Below are positions 24,275-32,440 of a DNA stretch of 64,000 nt, one piece after another. Both the position numbers and the translations under genes were made by a program. This stretch comes from Candidatus Thiodiazotropha sp. (ex Monitilora ramsayi) (lineage in GTDB: Bacteria; Pseudomonadota; Gammaproteobacteria; Chromatiales; Chromatiaceae). Numbering within the stretch: the stretch's first letter is position 1; each line of letters begins with the position of its first letter. The notes under the pieces were generated by a model that ran no database searches, had not been told where the DNA came from, and saw only the letters and a program-made list of their open reading frames with translations. The DNA is taken from contig JAHXIP010000003.1 of assembly GCA_025655575.1 (NCBI GenBank), forward strand, positions 124,001 through 188,000, in the 5' to 3' direction.

Positions 24275-24754
24275 ATGATTAAGAACATGACTCTGATACT
24301 TGTTAGCGTGTCCCTCCTCATCTCGACCACCGTGTCGGCAACAGACCTTATCGATTACCCAGACGGCTACAGGCTCTGGGGACATGTAAAGTCGATGACT
24401 ATCCATAAAGGCCATCCCCTGGAAAACCCATTTCTCGGTATCCATCATGTCTATGCCAATCAGCGCGCTTTAGCGGGCTTGAAAAAAGGCAGTTATGAAG
24501 ACGGATCCATTTTTGTCTTTGATCTGCTACAGAACAAGACGTCCGACAAAACCTCTGTGGAGGGTGAGCGCGCCCTGATCGGTGTGATGGTCAAAGATAG
24601 CCATCGTTTTACAAAAACGGATGGTTGGGGTTATGAAGGTTGGGCAGGAAACAGCCGCAACAAACGCTTAGTGAATGATGGCGGACTCTCTTGTCACGGT
24701 TGTCATACTCAACAAATGCAGCATGACTATATATTCAGCCAATGGCGGGATTGA
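24275..24754 (+). CDS. Cytochrome P460 / cytochrome c'-beta family protein
   Basis: A periplasmic monohaem cytochrome of 159 residues. A signal peptide (~1-22, VSA-TD) precedes a beta-rich domain, and the haem c motif CHGCH lies near the C-terminus, followed by DYIFSQWRD, the layout of the P460 family. Family members oxidise hydroxylamine or bind nitric oxide; which one applies depends on a lysine-haem crosslink that cannot be judged here. GGAGA upstream of the ATG supports the start. Its promoter carries a MarR palindrome, so it is probably induced under the stress sensed by the neighbouring regulator. Confidence 0.82.
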   Translation: MIKNMTLILVSVSLLISTTVSATDLIDYPDGYRLWGHVKSMTIHKGHPLENPFLGIHHVYANQRALAGLKKGSYEDGSIFVFDLLQNKTSDKTSVEGERALIGVMVKDSHRFTKTDGWGYEGWAGNSRNKRLVNDGGLSCHGCHTQQMQHDYIFSQWRD

Positions 24755-24884
24755 TCGAATAACATCTCGGGTAACCGGTAAGCACTGGCATTATGATTCC
24801 CAACTCGGTTCTAAGAAGCAAATAGCTTTTTAAATTGATTCAGAATAGCGCTTATCATTAATCAATAGATGTTTTTACAAACCA

Positions 24885-24918
24885 TATCGTCATCCCGCCA
24901 TAGGCCGGGATGACGATA
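24885..24918. terminator. Strong hairpin, possible terminator or REP-like element
   Basis: Perfect 13-bp inverted repeat TATCGTCATCCCG ... CGGGATGACGATA with an 8-base loop in the gap between two convergent genes. It has no U tract. Hairpins built on GTCATCCCG are common dispersed repeats in proteobacteria, so it may be an extragenic repeat used as a two-way terminator. Confidence 0.5.
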
Positions 24919-25003
24919 CTTGAGGTATATTGATGACCGGCTAGGCCACGACCGATTCTTTACATATATCAATCAAGACTCAGACCATGCGGATTCAATA
25001 TGC

Positions 25004-25648
25004 CTAAAAAAACAGGTTAAGACCGGTGACTAGCACATGCCGGTTTCTCCACTCATCCCCCACACGAAAATGGTTCCAACGATAACCCAGTTTAAGTTTG
25101 ACACCCTCTGCCGGTCGCCATGCCACACCGCCACCTAACCAGTTAGCCTCAAATCTGTCTGACTTCACGCTATAGAAAAACTCCTCTTCAAAATAGGGTT
25201 TAATTCGCTCTCCCAATAGTCCAACAGGCCCCTCAATGACGGTTTCGTTCCTTAATCTGACATCATCCTCTCGGTAGTCAAAGGTACGTCGTTCTATGCG
25301 GGAACGATTAGTCAGGCGATATGTATCCAGGTTGGTCGTATAATATCCTTCAAGATAGAAGCGGTTTTCAGGCAGCCAGTTGTCCTGCAGTTGAATCCAG
25401 GCACGCCGGTAACCTCCACGAAGACTCCAGGACTCAGTCAACTGATAGCCTAGACCCGCACCTGTATAGCGAAAAAAACTGTCCGAAAAATCATCGCGTG
25501 ATGCAAGATTTGAGCGGGATATAATAAACCAATCCTTATTCAGTCCGACTTTAAAGAGAAAATTATAGCTGGCTCCACTATCTACCGTTGCAAACAGAGG
25601 AGAAGCCCTTAGCAAGATAAGCATTAATAACAGTACTCGAATACTCAT
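25004..25648 (-). CDS. Outer-membrane beta-barrel protein, DUF2490-like
   Basis: 214 residues with a signal peptide (~1-21) and alternating aromatic/polar beta strands (for example WSLRGGYRRAWIQL and VKLKLGYRWNHFRVG), ending in phenylalanine as outer-membrane barrels do. The pattern fits the DUF2490 family of unknown function. Monocistronic, with no functional clue from its neighbours. Confidence 0.72.
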   Translation of the reverse strand: MSIRVLLLMLILLRASPLFATVDSGASYNFLFKVGLNKDWFIISRSNLASRDDFSDSFFRYTGAGLGYQLTESWSLRGGYRRAWIQLQDNWLPENRFYLEGYYTTNLDTYRLTNRSRIERRTFDYREDDVRLRNETVIEGPVGLLGERIKPYFEEEFFYSVKSDRFEANWLGGGVAWRPAEGVKLKLGYRWNHFRVGDEWRNRHVLVTGLNLFF

Positions 25649-26021
25649 GATCGATTGATATGATATGAACTAATTCACCGTAAAGTAGGTTTGTACTCTT
25701 GGGCTAACATCAATAGACATGAAGCAATTTACCCTATTATCGCAATATAGTCAGACAAGTATTCAAGTAGCGTATGCTCGACGGCAGGGACGTTGAAAAG
25801 GTTACTACCAATCAACATTATAACCCTCTAACAGACGCCCAATTACAGTTTTGGATTTGGTATAATTAAAAGCTTACCTTTTGTCACAACATCCAATTCA
25901 TTGCAGCTTGGTCAAAAAACAGTAGAATTTGGGCTTTACGGCTGCATGAGCCATGCCCTAAGCACGCATTGTTCGTCTAATAGTCGTCTTCCAGACAAAG
26001 CTAAAACCCAATACGCCAGTC
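25649..26021. other. Intergenic region before dusA
   Basis: 373 AT-rich bases without a convincing gene. A TATAAT hexamer at 25861-25866 is a candidate -10 for dusA, but no matching -35 is evident. No repeats were recognised. Confidence 0.4.
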
Positions 26022-27026
26022 ATGCCATCTCCCAATCTTCAACAATCTTTCTCAATTGACCGCCGCCTCTGTATCGCCCCCATGCTGGACTGGACCGACC
26101 GGCACTGCCGCTACTTCCTGCGACTGATCTCGAAGCATGTGGTGCTCTACACCGAGATGGTCACTACCGGCGCCATCCTTCACGGCAACCGTGAACGATT
26201 CCTCGAGTTTGACCCAAGCGAGCACCCGTTGGCCCTACAACTGGGCGGTAGCGAACCGGACGATCTCGCCCAGTGTGCCAAGCTTGGAGAGACGTGGGGT
26301 TATGACGAAATCAACCTTAACGTGGGTTGTCCCTCCGACCGGGTCCAGTCAGGCCGTTTCGGTGCTTGCCTGATGATCACGCCGCAACTGGTTGCCGATT
26401 GCGTCAAGGCGATGAGGGATCGCATCGATATTGACGTCACCGTCAAGCACCGCATCGGTGTTGACGAAAAAGACAGTTACAGTGAACTCTGCGACTTCAT
26501 CGGCACAGTCGCCGAAGCGGGTTGCAACACCTTCATCGTCCATGCCCGCAAAGCCTGGCTACAGGGACTCAGTCCAAAAGAGAACCGGGAGATCCCACCG
26601 CTCTCCTATGAAACAGTCCACCAGCTCAAAGCAGATCATCCCCAACTCGAATTCATCATCAACGGTGGCATCACAAGCCTCAGACAAGCCCAAGAGCAAC
26701 TCCAACAACTTGATGGTGTCATGATCGGAAGAGAGGCATATCACAACCCCTGGATACTGTCGGATGCCGATCGATTAATCTTTGGTGATACAAGATCTTT
26801 AGTAGATCGGCATCAAATCGTCGATTTATTGATTCCCTATGTAGAAAGGGAGCTATCCCAGGGAACCCCCATCAACCGGATCACACGCCACATTCTAGGG
26901 TTATTTCAGGGACGACCTGGCGCAAGAAAATGGCGCAGGATGATTAGTGAGGAATCACACAAGGCAGGTACTGATAGCCAACTGATAATTCAGGCTGCCG
27001 ATCAGGTGATTAGAGAGCCAATATAG
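26022..27026 (+). CDS. dusA: tRNA-dihydrouridine(20/20a) synthase
   Basis: FMN enzyme that reduces uridine 20/20a in the D-loop of tRNAs. The N-terminal APMLDWTDRHCR, the catalytic-cysteine segment NLNVGCPSDRVQSGRFGA and the FMN-phosphate region INGGI...GVMIGREAY are diagnostic of DusA rather than DusB or DusC. 334 residues is normal. Monocistronic. Confidence 0.94.
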   Translation: MPSPNLQQSFSIDRRLCIAPMLDWTDRHCRYFLRLISKHVVLYTEMVTTGAILHGNRERFLEFDPSEHPLALQLGGSEPDDLAQCAKLGETWGYDEINLNVGCPSDRVQSGRFGACLMITPQLVADCVKAMRDRIDIDVTVKHRIGVDEKDSYSELCDFIGTVAEAGCNTFIVHARKAWLQGLSPKENREIPPLSYETVHQLKADHPQLEFIINGGITSLRQAQEQLQQLDGVMIGREAYHNPWILSDADRLIFGDTRSLVDRHQIVDLLIPYVERELSQGTPINRITRHILGLFQGRPGARKWRRMISEESHKAGTDSQLIIQAADQVIREPI

Positions 27027-27575
27027 ACTTAAATTGACAACTGTAGGTCTAACAAAAGAGCTCTCTCATGATCTACAACAAGTCAACACCGCATTAAAAT
27101 TACCAATTGTGTATCTCACAGTTGGTGACGTTAAGCGAATCAAAACCTATCAAGTTTCCACATTTTTCCCACCAGTTGCCTTGTCTCGTCAATATGTAAA
27201 AAAACCATCTATAGACTGAACATACCGACCTCGTAGTCATCAAATAGCTATCAGCAGAATGGCATAACAGAATCTGAAAAAAACTCACGCCTCATATAGT
27301 CGATATTCTAGTGATTTCATATGTGAATATTTCACAATTTTCCTGTGAATTTTTCACTTCTCTCTCCCAAGCTTGCTGCTAGTGTGAAACCTCATTCATC
27401 AATAAGGATGTTGGCAGGTCAGTCTAAAAGGATTGGGAAGTGAATATCTGACAGGTAGTAGGGACACGATAACGACTAACCTCACCCACCCGGGCATTCC
27501 TTTTTCACATCTTCTTTTACATACACAGACCCATAGGACCTGTCTGTACATCCGTGTCTGAAAGGAGTAACAACT
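27027..27575. other. Long upstream region of the transglutaminase operon
   Basis: About 550 bases. A 61-codon frame from a TTG at 27034 has no recognisable features and is not called. The 3' half holds the TGTGAA boxes listed separately. AGGAG at 27562-27566, 9 bases before the ATG, is the ribosome binding site of the following gene. Confidence 0.45.
27322..27388 (+). promoter_or_regulatory. Tandem TGTGAA-N3-TTCAC(A/T) boxes
   Basis: TGTGAATATTTCACA at 27322-27336 and TGTGAATTTTTCACT at 27344-27358, spaced 22 bases centre to centre (two helical turns), plus a half-site TGTGAA at 27383-27388. The half-site spacing is one base shorter than a CRP site (TGTGA-N5-TCACA instead of N6). They probably bind a dimeric activator or response regulator controlling the transglutaminase operon. 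Confidence 0.6.
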
Positions 27576-29360
27576 ATGAAAACGGAACGGAAAGCCCTTC
27601 TTATCGGGCTTGGGTGTCTGTTACTGATCAGCAGTAACGTTAATGCCCTCCCTGGTTGGTCCAAATATATAAAAGTCCCGGGAGTCGGCCATGAGGGACA
27701 AGGTGCCGGTATGGAGCTGGTAAACCTAGACTCAAACCCTCGGCCGGAGCTTATCTTCATGGCCTATGACAATCCGCAGAAGGCCAATAACTTCCGTTAC
27801 AAAATCGGCTGGAACATCTCCACTCAGGGACTCGCGAGCTCGTGGAGTAACTATACGATGGTCCCGGGAGTGGGCTGGGAAGGTCAGGGTGCAGGTATCA
27901 CCATGACCAATCTGGACTCAAATTCACGTCCCGAAATGATCCTCATGGCCTACGACAACCCAAGCAAGTCCAACAACTTTCGCTACAAGATCGGTTGGAA
28001 TGTCAACAGCAGCGGCAAAGCAACCTCGTGGAGTAACTACACCATGGTGCCCGGCGTCGGTTGGGAAGGTCAGGGTGCCGGCATCGCCATGGCCGCCCTG
28101 GATTCAAATCCGCGCCCCGATATGATTCTCATGGCCTATGACAACCCGAGTAAGGGCAATAGCTTCCGCTACAAGATCGGCTGGAACGTCAATAGCAGCG
28201 GTAAGGCGACCTCGTGGAGCCCATACAAAACAGCCCCGGGTGTGGGCTGGGAGGGCCAGGGCGCGGGTGTCACCCTGACCGATCTGGATGGCAATTCACG
28301 ACCCGAAATGGTCTTACTTGCCTACGACAACCCTTCACAAGCCAACAACTTCCGTTACCGTGTCGGCTGGAACCTCAATGCAAGCGGCAATGCGACTTCC
28401 TGGAGTCACTATGTCAAGGCACCCGGCGTCGGCTGGGAAGGCCAGGGCAGCGACATCAAACTCAGCGATATCGATAATGACGGCAATCTTGATATGCTGC
28501 TGATGGCTTATGATGCACCTTCAGGTGCTAACGATTTTCGTTATCGCATCGGGTGGGATGTAAGAGTCGTCGACGATTTCCTCTTGACCCTCGATACGCT
28601 AGGCCATTCTAACTATCAGGCCCCCACGCAGATTCCCAGCTCCCTCGCCACACAAACAGCCGCCAACCTCTACCAGTTATCCGACTCCATCGTGCTGCAA
28701 ACTGCGTATGAGGCGATCCTGGAGTATGTCAACGACTGTCACGCCAATCCGGCCGCCCACGCCAACGAAGTCGATAACGCCGCAGGCATCACCTTCTATG
28801 ATGTACTGACCGACCCTGATGCCATGGTGGCAGCGGTCGCCTGGTTTGTGGACAGGAATATGCGCTGGACGTCTGATGCGAACAACGCCAATATTTTGAA
28901 TAACCAGATGGGGCTTAATTACAATCCAGGCTGGGACTTTCCGATTCCAGCCAACTACACCATCACCTATACCGGTGATGCAGCCTTCGGCAACCCTGCG
29001 CGTTTCCATGGGGATTGCGAAGACCATGCAATCCTGCGCGCTGCCCTGCTCCGCGCCCTCGGATTCAATCCAGACTATATCTGGAATGTCATCGACAATC
29101 CTGTCAGTCATGAGTACAACATTGTTGCCTATCAGGGACGCTTCCGCATCATGGATTACGGCACTATCGATCGATGGCTGGCCACCCACACATGGGACTC
29201 ACACCGTTCGCACTACGGCTATACAGAGACCTATGGAAAAAGAGGAACAGGCAACAGCCAGCACAATAACCTGGTTAACCACGGTAACAACTATCCCGAT
29301 GGCGCACCCCGCTGTGCGGCCTGGGACTACGACAACTACTACGCAGACACTTGCCGTTGA
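27576..29360 (+). CDS. Secreted FG-GAP-like repeat protein with transglutaminase-like domain
   Basis: 594 residues: signal peptide (~1-25), five tandem repeats of exactly 62 residues (conserved tryptophans at 28, 90, 152, 214, 276), then a transglutaminase/cysteine-protease-like domain (~340-594). Each repeat has the pattern W-S-x-Y ... PGVGWEGQGAG ... LD-N-x-RPE(M/L)I ... AYDNPS ... NNFRYKIGW, resembling FG-GAP/VCBS propeller blades. The likely catalytic triad is Cys481 in FHGDCEDH, His512 in SHEYN and Asp527 in IMDYGT. It is probably exported and acts on proteins or peptides outside the cytoplasm; the substrate is unknown. The next gene starts 21 bases after its stop codon and is presumably its partner. 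Confidence 0.75.
   Translation: MKTERKALLIGLGCLLLISSNVNALPGWSKYIKVPGVGHEGQGAGMELVNLDSNPRPELIFMAYDNPQKANNFRYKIGWNISTQGLASSWSNYTMVPGVGWEGQGAGITMTNLDSNSRPEMILMAYDNPSKSNNFRYKIGWNVNSSGKATSWSNYTMVPGVGWEGQGAGIAMAALDSNPRPDMILMAYDNPSKGNSFRYKIGWNVNSSGKATSWSPYKTAPGVGWEGQGAGVTLTDLDGNSRPEMVLLAYDNPSQANNFRYRVGWNLNASGNATSWSHYVKAPGVGWEGQGSDIKLSDIDNDGNLDMLLMAYDAPSGANDFRYRIGWDVRVVDDFLLTLDTLGHSNYQAPTQIPSSLATQTAANLYQLSDSIVLQTAYEAILEYVNDCHANPAAHANEVDNAAGITFYDVLTDPDAMVAAVAWFVDRNMRWTSDANNANILNNQMGLNYNPGWDFPIPANYTITYTGDAAFGNPARFHGDCEDHAILRAALLRALGFNPDYIWNVIDNPVSHEYNIVAYQGRFRIMDYGTIDRWLATHTWDSHRSHYGYTETYGKRGTGNSQHNNLVNHGNNYPDGAPRCAAWDYDNYYADTCR
27657..28586 (+). repeat. Five tandem 186-bp coding repeats
   Basis: Within the transglutaminase-like gene, five units of 186 bases (62 codons) follow each other without any insertion or deletion. 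Long stretches are also alike at the DNA level (for example in the GGTTGGGAAGGTCAGGGTGC region), which suggests recent duplication and makes copy-number change by recombination likely. Confidence 0.85.
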
Positions 29361-29380
29361 ACCAAGAGGAGAAGATTAGG

Positions 29381-30349
29381 ATGAACACTCTCAATAAGAT
29401 TAGCCTTGGCATACTGGCAATAACACTAACATTCGGCAGCACTGCTGTGCTTGCACAACCACTGACACCGCTCACCATACCGAATCTGAAGATCAAACCA
29501 GTTATCTCGGATAAACAGATAAAAAAGCTACAACAGGTCGAACTCTCCCAGATTACAGGTACTTTAGATTTGAGGGCGGCGAGGCCCGAACTAGTATTGA
29601 CGCAAAAGCTGCGCAACCTTTCGCGGGATACCATGACAATGGACCTGGACGCTGCAGGTGTCGACACGACACGCTTGCGACTGCCCAGCAGAGGCGAAAA
29701 GACTGTCAACTGGAAACTTCCCGTGAGAACCGCAAAGCTGGGTAGACAGGCGGAGATGGTTCAGGCATCGCCCCAGCTCTTTATTAACAAAGGTTCCATG
29801 ATCAACCCGGCCAAGCGATTCTCCATCAAACTGCAGCTGCCGCAGTCGGCAAAGAAGATTATCAAGAGTAACAAGCCGCTGGTATCGGAACGACAGCGTG
29901 ACGGCTCAATGCTCTATAACTGGAAGGGAGAAAATGAGTACCTGACCACATGGGCGGTCTGGTGGACAAACTCGGAGACAGACATCGATCTCAACAAAAC
30001 TGTTCGTGTCGATCGACAAAGCCGAGTGGCAACAGTCACTGTTACCGTTAAGAACCAAGGTGATTCGTCTGCACGGGGCATCCGTCTGTCCGAAGATTTC
30101 CCACCGCAGGACTTTACCGGTATGAATCAGGGGTCAGCTGGTCAATTCCGAACAGTCAAAGGAGAGATCAATGATCAACGCCTGATATGGGAGTACGCGT
30201 TACCCGATCTCCCATCCGGCCAGTCAAAGACCGTCCGCTATAAGTTGAAGGTTAAACCCGGCATTCCAAATGTCCGTCTCTTCGAAACCGTCGGTCTTGA
30301 AGATGGTGAACCCATTGCTGTTTCTAACGCTGTAACGGGCAACATCTGA
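29381..30349 (+). CDS. Secreted protein with DUF11-like C-terminal domain
   Basis: 322 residues counted from the ATG at 29381, which has GAGGAG 11 bases upstream; a TTG ten codons earlier overlaps the preceding gene and is rejected. A signal peptide (~1-26, LAQP) is followed by a middle region with no similarity I can name and a C-terminal immunoglobulin-like block (~205-300) of DUF11 type (VTVTVKNQGDSSARGIRLSE, then LPDLPSGQSKTVRY). Such domains mediate surface or matrix adhesion. Second gene of the operon with the transglutaminase-like protein, ending at a clear terminator. Confidence 0.7.
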   Translation: MNTLNKISLGILAITLTFGSTAVLAQPLTPLTIPNLKIKPVISDKQIKKLQQVELSQITGTLDLRAARPELVLTQKLRNLSRDTMTMDLDAAGVDTTRLRLPSRGEKTVNWKLPVRTAKLGRQAEMVQASPQLFINKGSMINPAKRFSIKLQLPQSAKKIIKSNKPLVSERQRDGSMLYNWKGENEYLTTWAVWWTNSETDIDLNKTVRVDRQSRVATVTVTVKNQGDSSARGIRLSEDFPPQDFTGMNQGSAGQFRTVKGEINDQRLIWEYALPDLPSGQSKTVRYKLKVKPGIPNVRLFETVGLEDGEPIAVSNAVTGNI

Positions 30350-30407
30350 ATAAGATCTCTACTTCAAGATATCGGCATTGAATCGGTATAACGGTAGATT
30401 CAACAAC

Positions 30408-30441
30408 AGGGGTCAGAGTCGGTAGGCTTTGACCCCTTTTT
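30408..30441 (+). terminator. Terminator of the transglutaminase operon
   Basis: Inverted repeat AGGGGTCA ... TGACCCCT, extended by imperfect pairs, with a run of five T at its 3' side, 59 bases after the stop codon. Confidence 0.85.
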
Positions 30442-30576
30442 ATTGTCAATTAAGGATTTATTTGAGATGGGATAGGTAAAAGCTGGTTCTGGCTTAAGAT
30501 CAGAGAGATCGGCGGGCAAAGATAAGATAGATGGCCAGGCATCGGGTAAGGCAATGAATTAATGCTGAAGCCGATC

Positions 30577-30604
30577 AAAAAAAACGGCGCCGGGGTGGCG
30601 CCGT
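30577..30604 (-). terminator. Terminator of the pirin-b561-flavodoxin-yceI operon
   Basis: Perfect 8-bp stem ACGGCGCC / GGCGCCGT with loop GGGGT. On the minus strand the stem is followed by eight T residues, a classic intrinsic terminator, 32 bases past the yceI stop codon. Confidence 0.9.
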
Positions 30605-30635
30605 AAAGGGGAAGAATGTCTATCGAGAATGTCGG

Positions 30636-31208
30636 CTACTGGCGTATCCCCTCCACAGAGAGTTCCAGCTGTACCTTGCGGGCCGCCGGTCCCAGATCGA
30701 AGGGGATGCCGTAGTCGGCCAGGGCGATTTCGGTGGTGCCGAAGAAGCCACGACGGTAACCGCCCCAGGGATCCTTGCCGTGACCGATCTTCTCGGTCTG
30801 AATCACCACCGGCTTGGTCACACCGCGCAGGGTCAGATTGCCTTTCAGCACGCCCTTGCCGTCCGCCGACTCTTCATAGGAGGTGGAGACAAAACCCGCC
30901 TTGGGGAATTTCGACACATCCAGGAACTCATCGCTGCGCAGGTGCTTGTCCCGCTCAGCATGGTTGCTATCGACGCTGGCAGGATCGATATCGACTTTGA
31001 TCTTTGCCGCTGAAGGGTTCTTTTCGTCATAGGTGAATTGGCCGCCGAACTGATTGAAGCGGCCGAAGAGCCAACTGTAGCCCAGGTGCTTGATGCGGAA
31101 CTGGATAAAGGCGTGGGCCCCTTTGGTATCGATGGCGTACTGCTCGGCCTGTACACCGGTCACGGTGAAGATTCCGGCCAAAAGCATGGGTATAAAATAG
31201 CGTTTCAT
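30636..31208 (-). CDS. yceI: YceI family periplasmic lipid-binding protein
   Basis: 190 residues with a signal peptide (~1-21, VQA-EQ) and the lipocalin-like YceI barrel (YAIDTKGAHAFIQF start, HLRSDEFLDVSKFPKAGF centre, LTLRGVTKPV). Family members bind polyisoprenoid lipids such as quinones. Last gene of a four-gene redox operon. Pairing of yceI with a cytochrome b561 is known from E. coli (yceI-yceJ), suggesting electron exchange through a bound quinone. Confidence 0.92.
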   Translation of the reverse strand: MKRYFIPMLLAGIFTVTGVQAEQYAIDTKGAHAFIQFRIKHLGYSWLFGRFNQFGGQFTYDEKNPSAAKIKVDIDPASVDSNHAERDKHLRSDEFLDVSKFPKAGFVSTSYEESADGKGVLKGNLTLRGVTKPVVIQTEKIGHGKDPWGGYRRGFFGTTEIALADYGIPFDLGPAARKVQLELSVEGIRQ

Positions 31209-31237
31209 GATCTTCTCTCCTGATTATCATTGTTGAA

Positions 31238-31837
31238 TTAATTGCTCGTGCGTCCCCGCACAAGCTGTTGGGTAATGGTAGCGACACGGGTGCCATAGGC
31301 CTCGGCGGTGGCGATGTCACCGCTGGAGGGGGCATCCCCCGGATCGACCTGGAAGCTGGCTGCCATGGGTCCTGTATAGGAGCCGATCCGGTTTAGTACT
31401 TCCGGCCCTGGGCCCTGGATGTGGTTCATGGCATCGGGGTCGCTGGCAGCGGGCATCATCCCCAGCCCCACATAGATCATCCCCTGCTGCATGGCGTTGA
31501 TCACCAGCCCCATCAGGGTGTTGAGCTTGTCGCCGGAGTAGGAACTGGAGTTGGTGAAAGCACCGGCCACCTTGTCCTTCCAGGCCTGAGTGAACCACTT
31601 AGCTGCGGCAGTCTCGAGGAACTTCTTCATCTCTGCCGACATACTACCCATATAGGTGGGGCTGCCGAAGATGATGGCGTCGGCGCTGTCGAGGCTATCG
31701 AGCTCGGCACCGGCTTCCTCGGCGGTGAACAGCATGGCCTCGACGCCTTCCACCTTTGCCGCGCCGTCTCTCACCGCCTCGGCCTGCAGCTTGGTGTGGC
31801 CGAAACCGCTGTGATAAACAATCGCTACTGTGGTCAT
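31238..31837 (-). CDS. Flavodoxin-like NAD(P)H:quinone oxidoreductase (WrbA-like)
   Basis: 199 residues with an FMN-binding flavodoxin fold: phosphate loop YHSGFGHT at the N-terminus, then FGSPTYMGSMSAEMK and the flavin-stacking loop around TNSSSYSG. Reduces quinones by two electrons in the cytoplasm. Sits between cytochrome b561 and yceI in the same operon. Confidence 0.87.
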   Translation of the reverse strand: MTTVAIVYHSGFGHTKLQAEAVRDGAAKVEGVEAMLFTAEEAGAELDSLDSADAIIFGSPTYMGSMSAEMKKFLETAAAKWFTQAWKDKVAGAFTNSSSYSGDKLNTLMGLVINAMQQGMIYVGLGMMPAASDPDAMNHIQGPGPEVLNRIGSYTGPMAASFQVDPGDAPSSGDIATAEAYGTRVATITQQLVRGRTSN

Positions 31838-31891
31838 GGGTTGGATCTCCTCATTGTGGTGTCTCTCTGTTCAAAAGTTGCTTGTCTCCGA

Positions 31892-32440
31892 TCACGACCG
31901 CCCCAGCATGCGCTTCAGGGTCCGGTCATGGTCGATAAAGTGGTGTTTGATAGCTGCCAGGGCATGAATACCTGCGAGGACAATCACGCTCCAGGCCAGG
32001 TAGAAATGGACCTCACCGGCAATGTCCTCTTGCTTGTCGATGCCGCTGATGGTCGCCGGGATGGAGAACCAGTCGAACACCTCCAGTGCACGGCCGTCCG
32101 CCGTGGATATCAGATAACCGCTCAGGGTGATGAGAAAAAGCAACAGGTAGAGCGTGCCGTGGGTGAGGCGCGCAGCCAGGCGCTCATAGGGTTTATGGGT
32201 CTCGAGATGGTCCGGTCTCGGATTGGTGAGACGCCAGACCAGCCTTAGCAGCATCGCCAGCAGGAGCATCACGCCGATCCCCTTGTGCCACCAGGGACCC
32301 AGCTGGTACCAGGCGTCGTAGTAGCCCAGGGAGCGCATCCAGAGGCCCAGGCCGAACTGGCCGATTACGGTCAACGCCACCAGCCAGTGGAGGCCGATGG
32401 CGATCACGCCGTAGCTATCCTTGTCATTCCTTATCTGCAT
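31892..32440 (-). CDS. Cytochrome b561
   Basis: 182 residues, four transmembrane helices with the haem-ligand histidines of the family (GLHWLVA near the start, WWHKGIG, RLTHGTLY, VHFYLAW and AGIHALAAIKHHF). A quinone-linked dihaem b protein of the inner membrane. Its ATG overlaps the pirin stop codon by one base (TGATG), so the two are coupled. Confidence 0.92.
   Translation of the reverse strand: MQIRNDKDSYGVIAIGLHWLVALTVIGQFGLGLWMRSLGYYDAWYQLGPWWHKGIGVMLLLAMLLRLVWRLTNPRPDHLETHKPYERLAARLTHGTLYLLLFLITLSGYLISTADGRALEVFDWFSIPATISGIDKQEDIAGEVHFYLAWSVIVLAGIHALAAIKHHFIDHDRTLKRMLGRS

Noticed and set aside
27034-27219. A 61-codon frame after dusA
   Set aside because: Starts with TTG without a ribosome binding site, has no recognisable features and lies in AT-rich DNA.
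27322-27358. CRP/FNR binding sites
   Set aside because: The TGTGA and TCACA halves are separated by 5 bases instead of 6 in CRP sites, and FNR's TTGAT core is missing.
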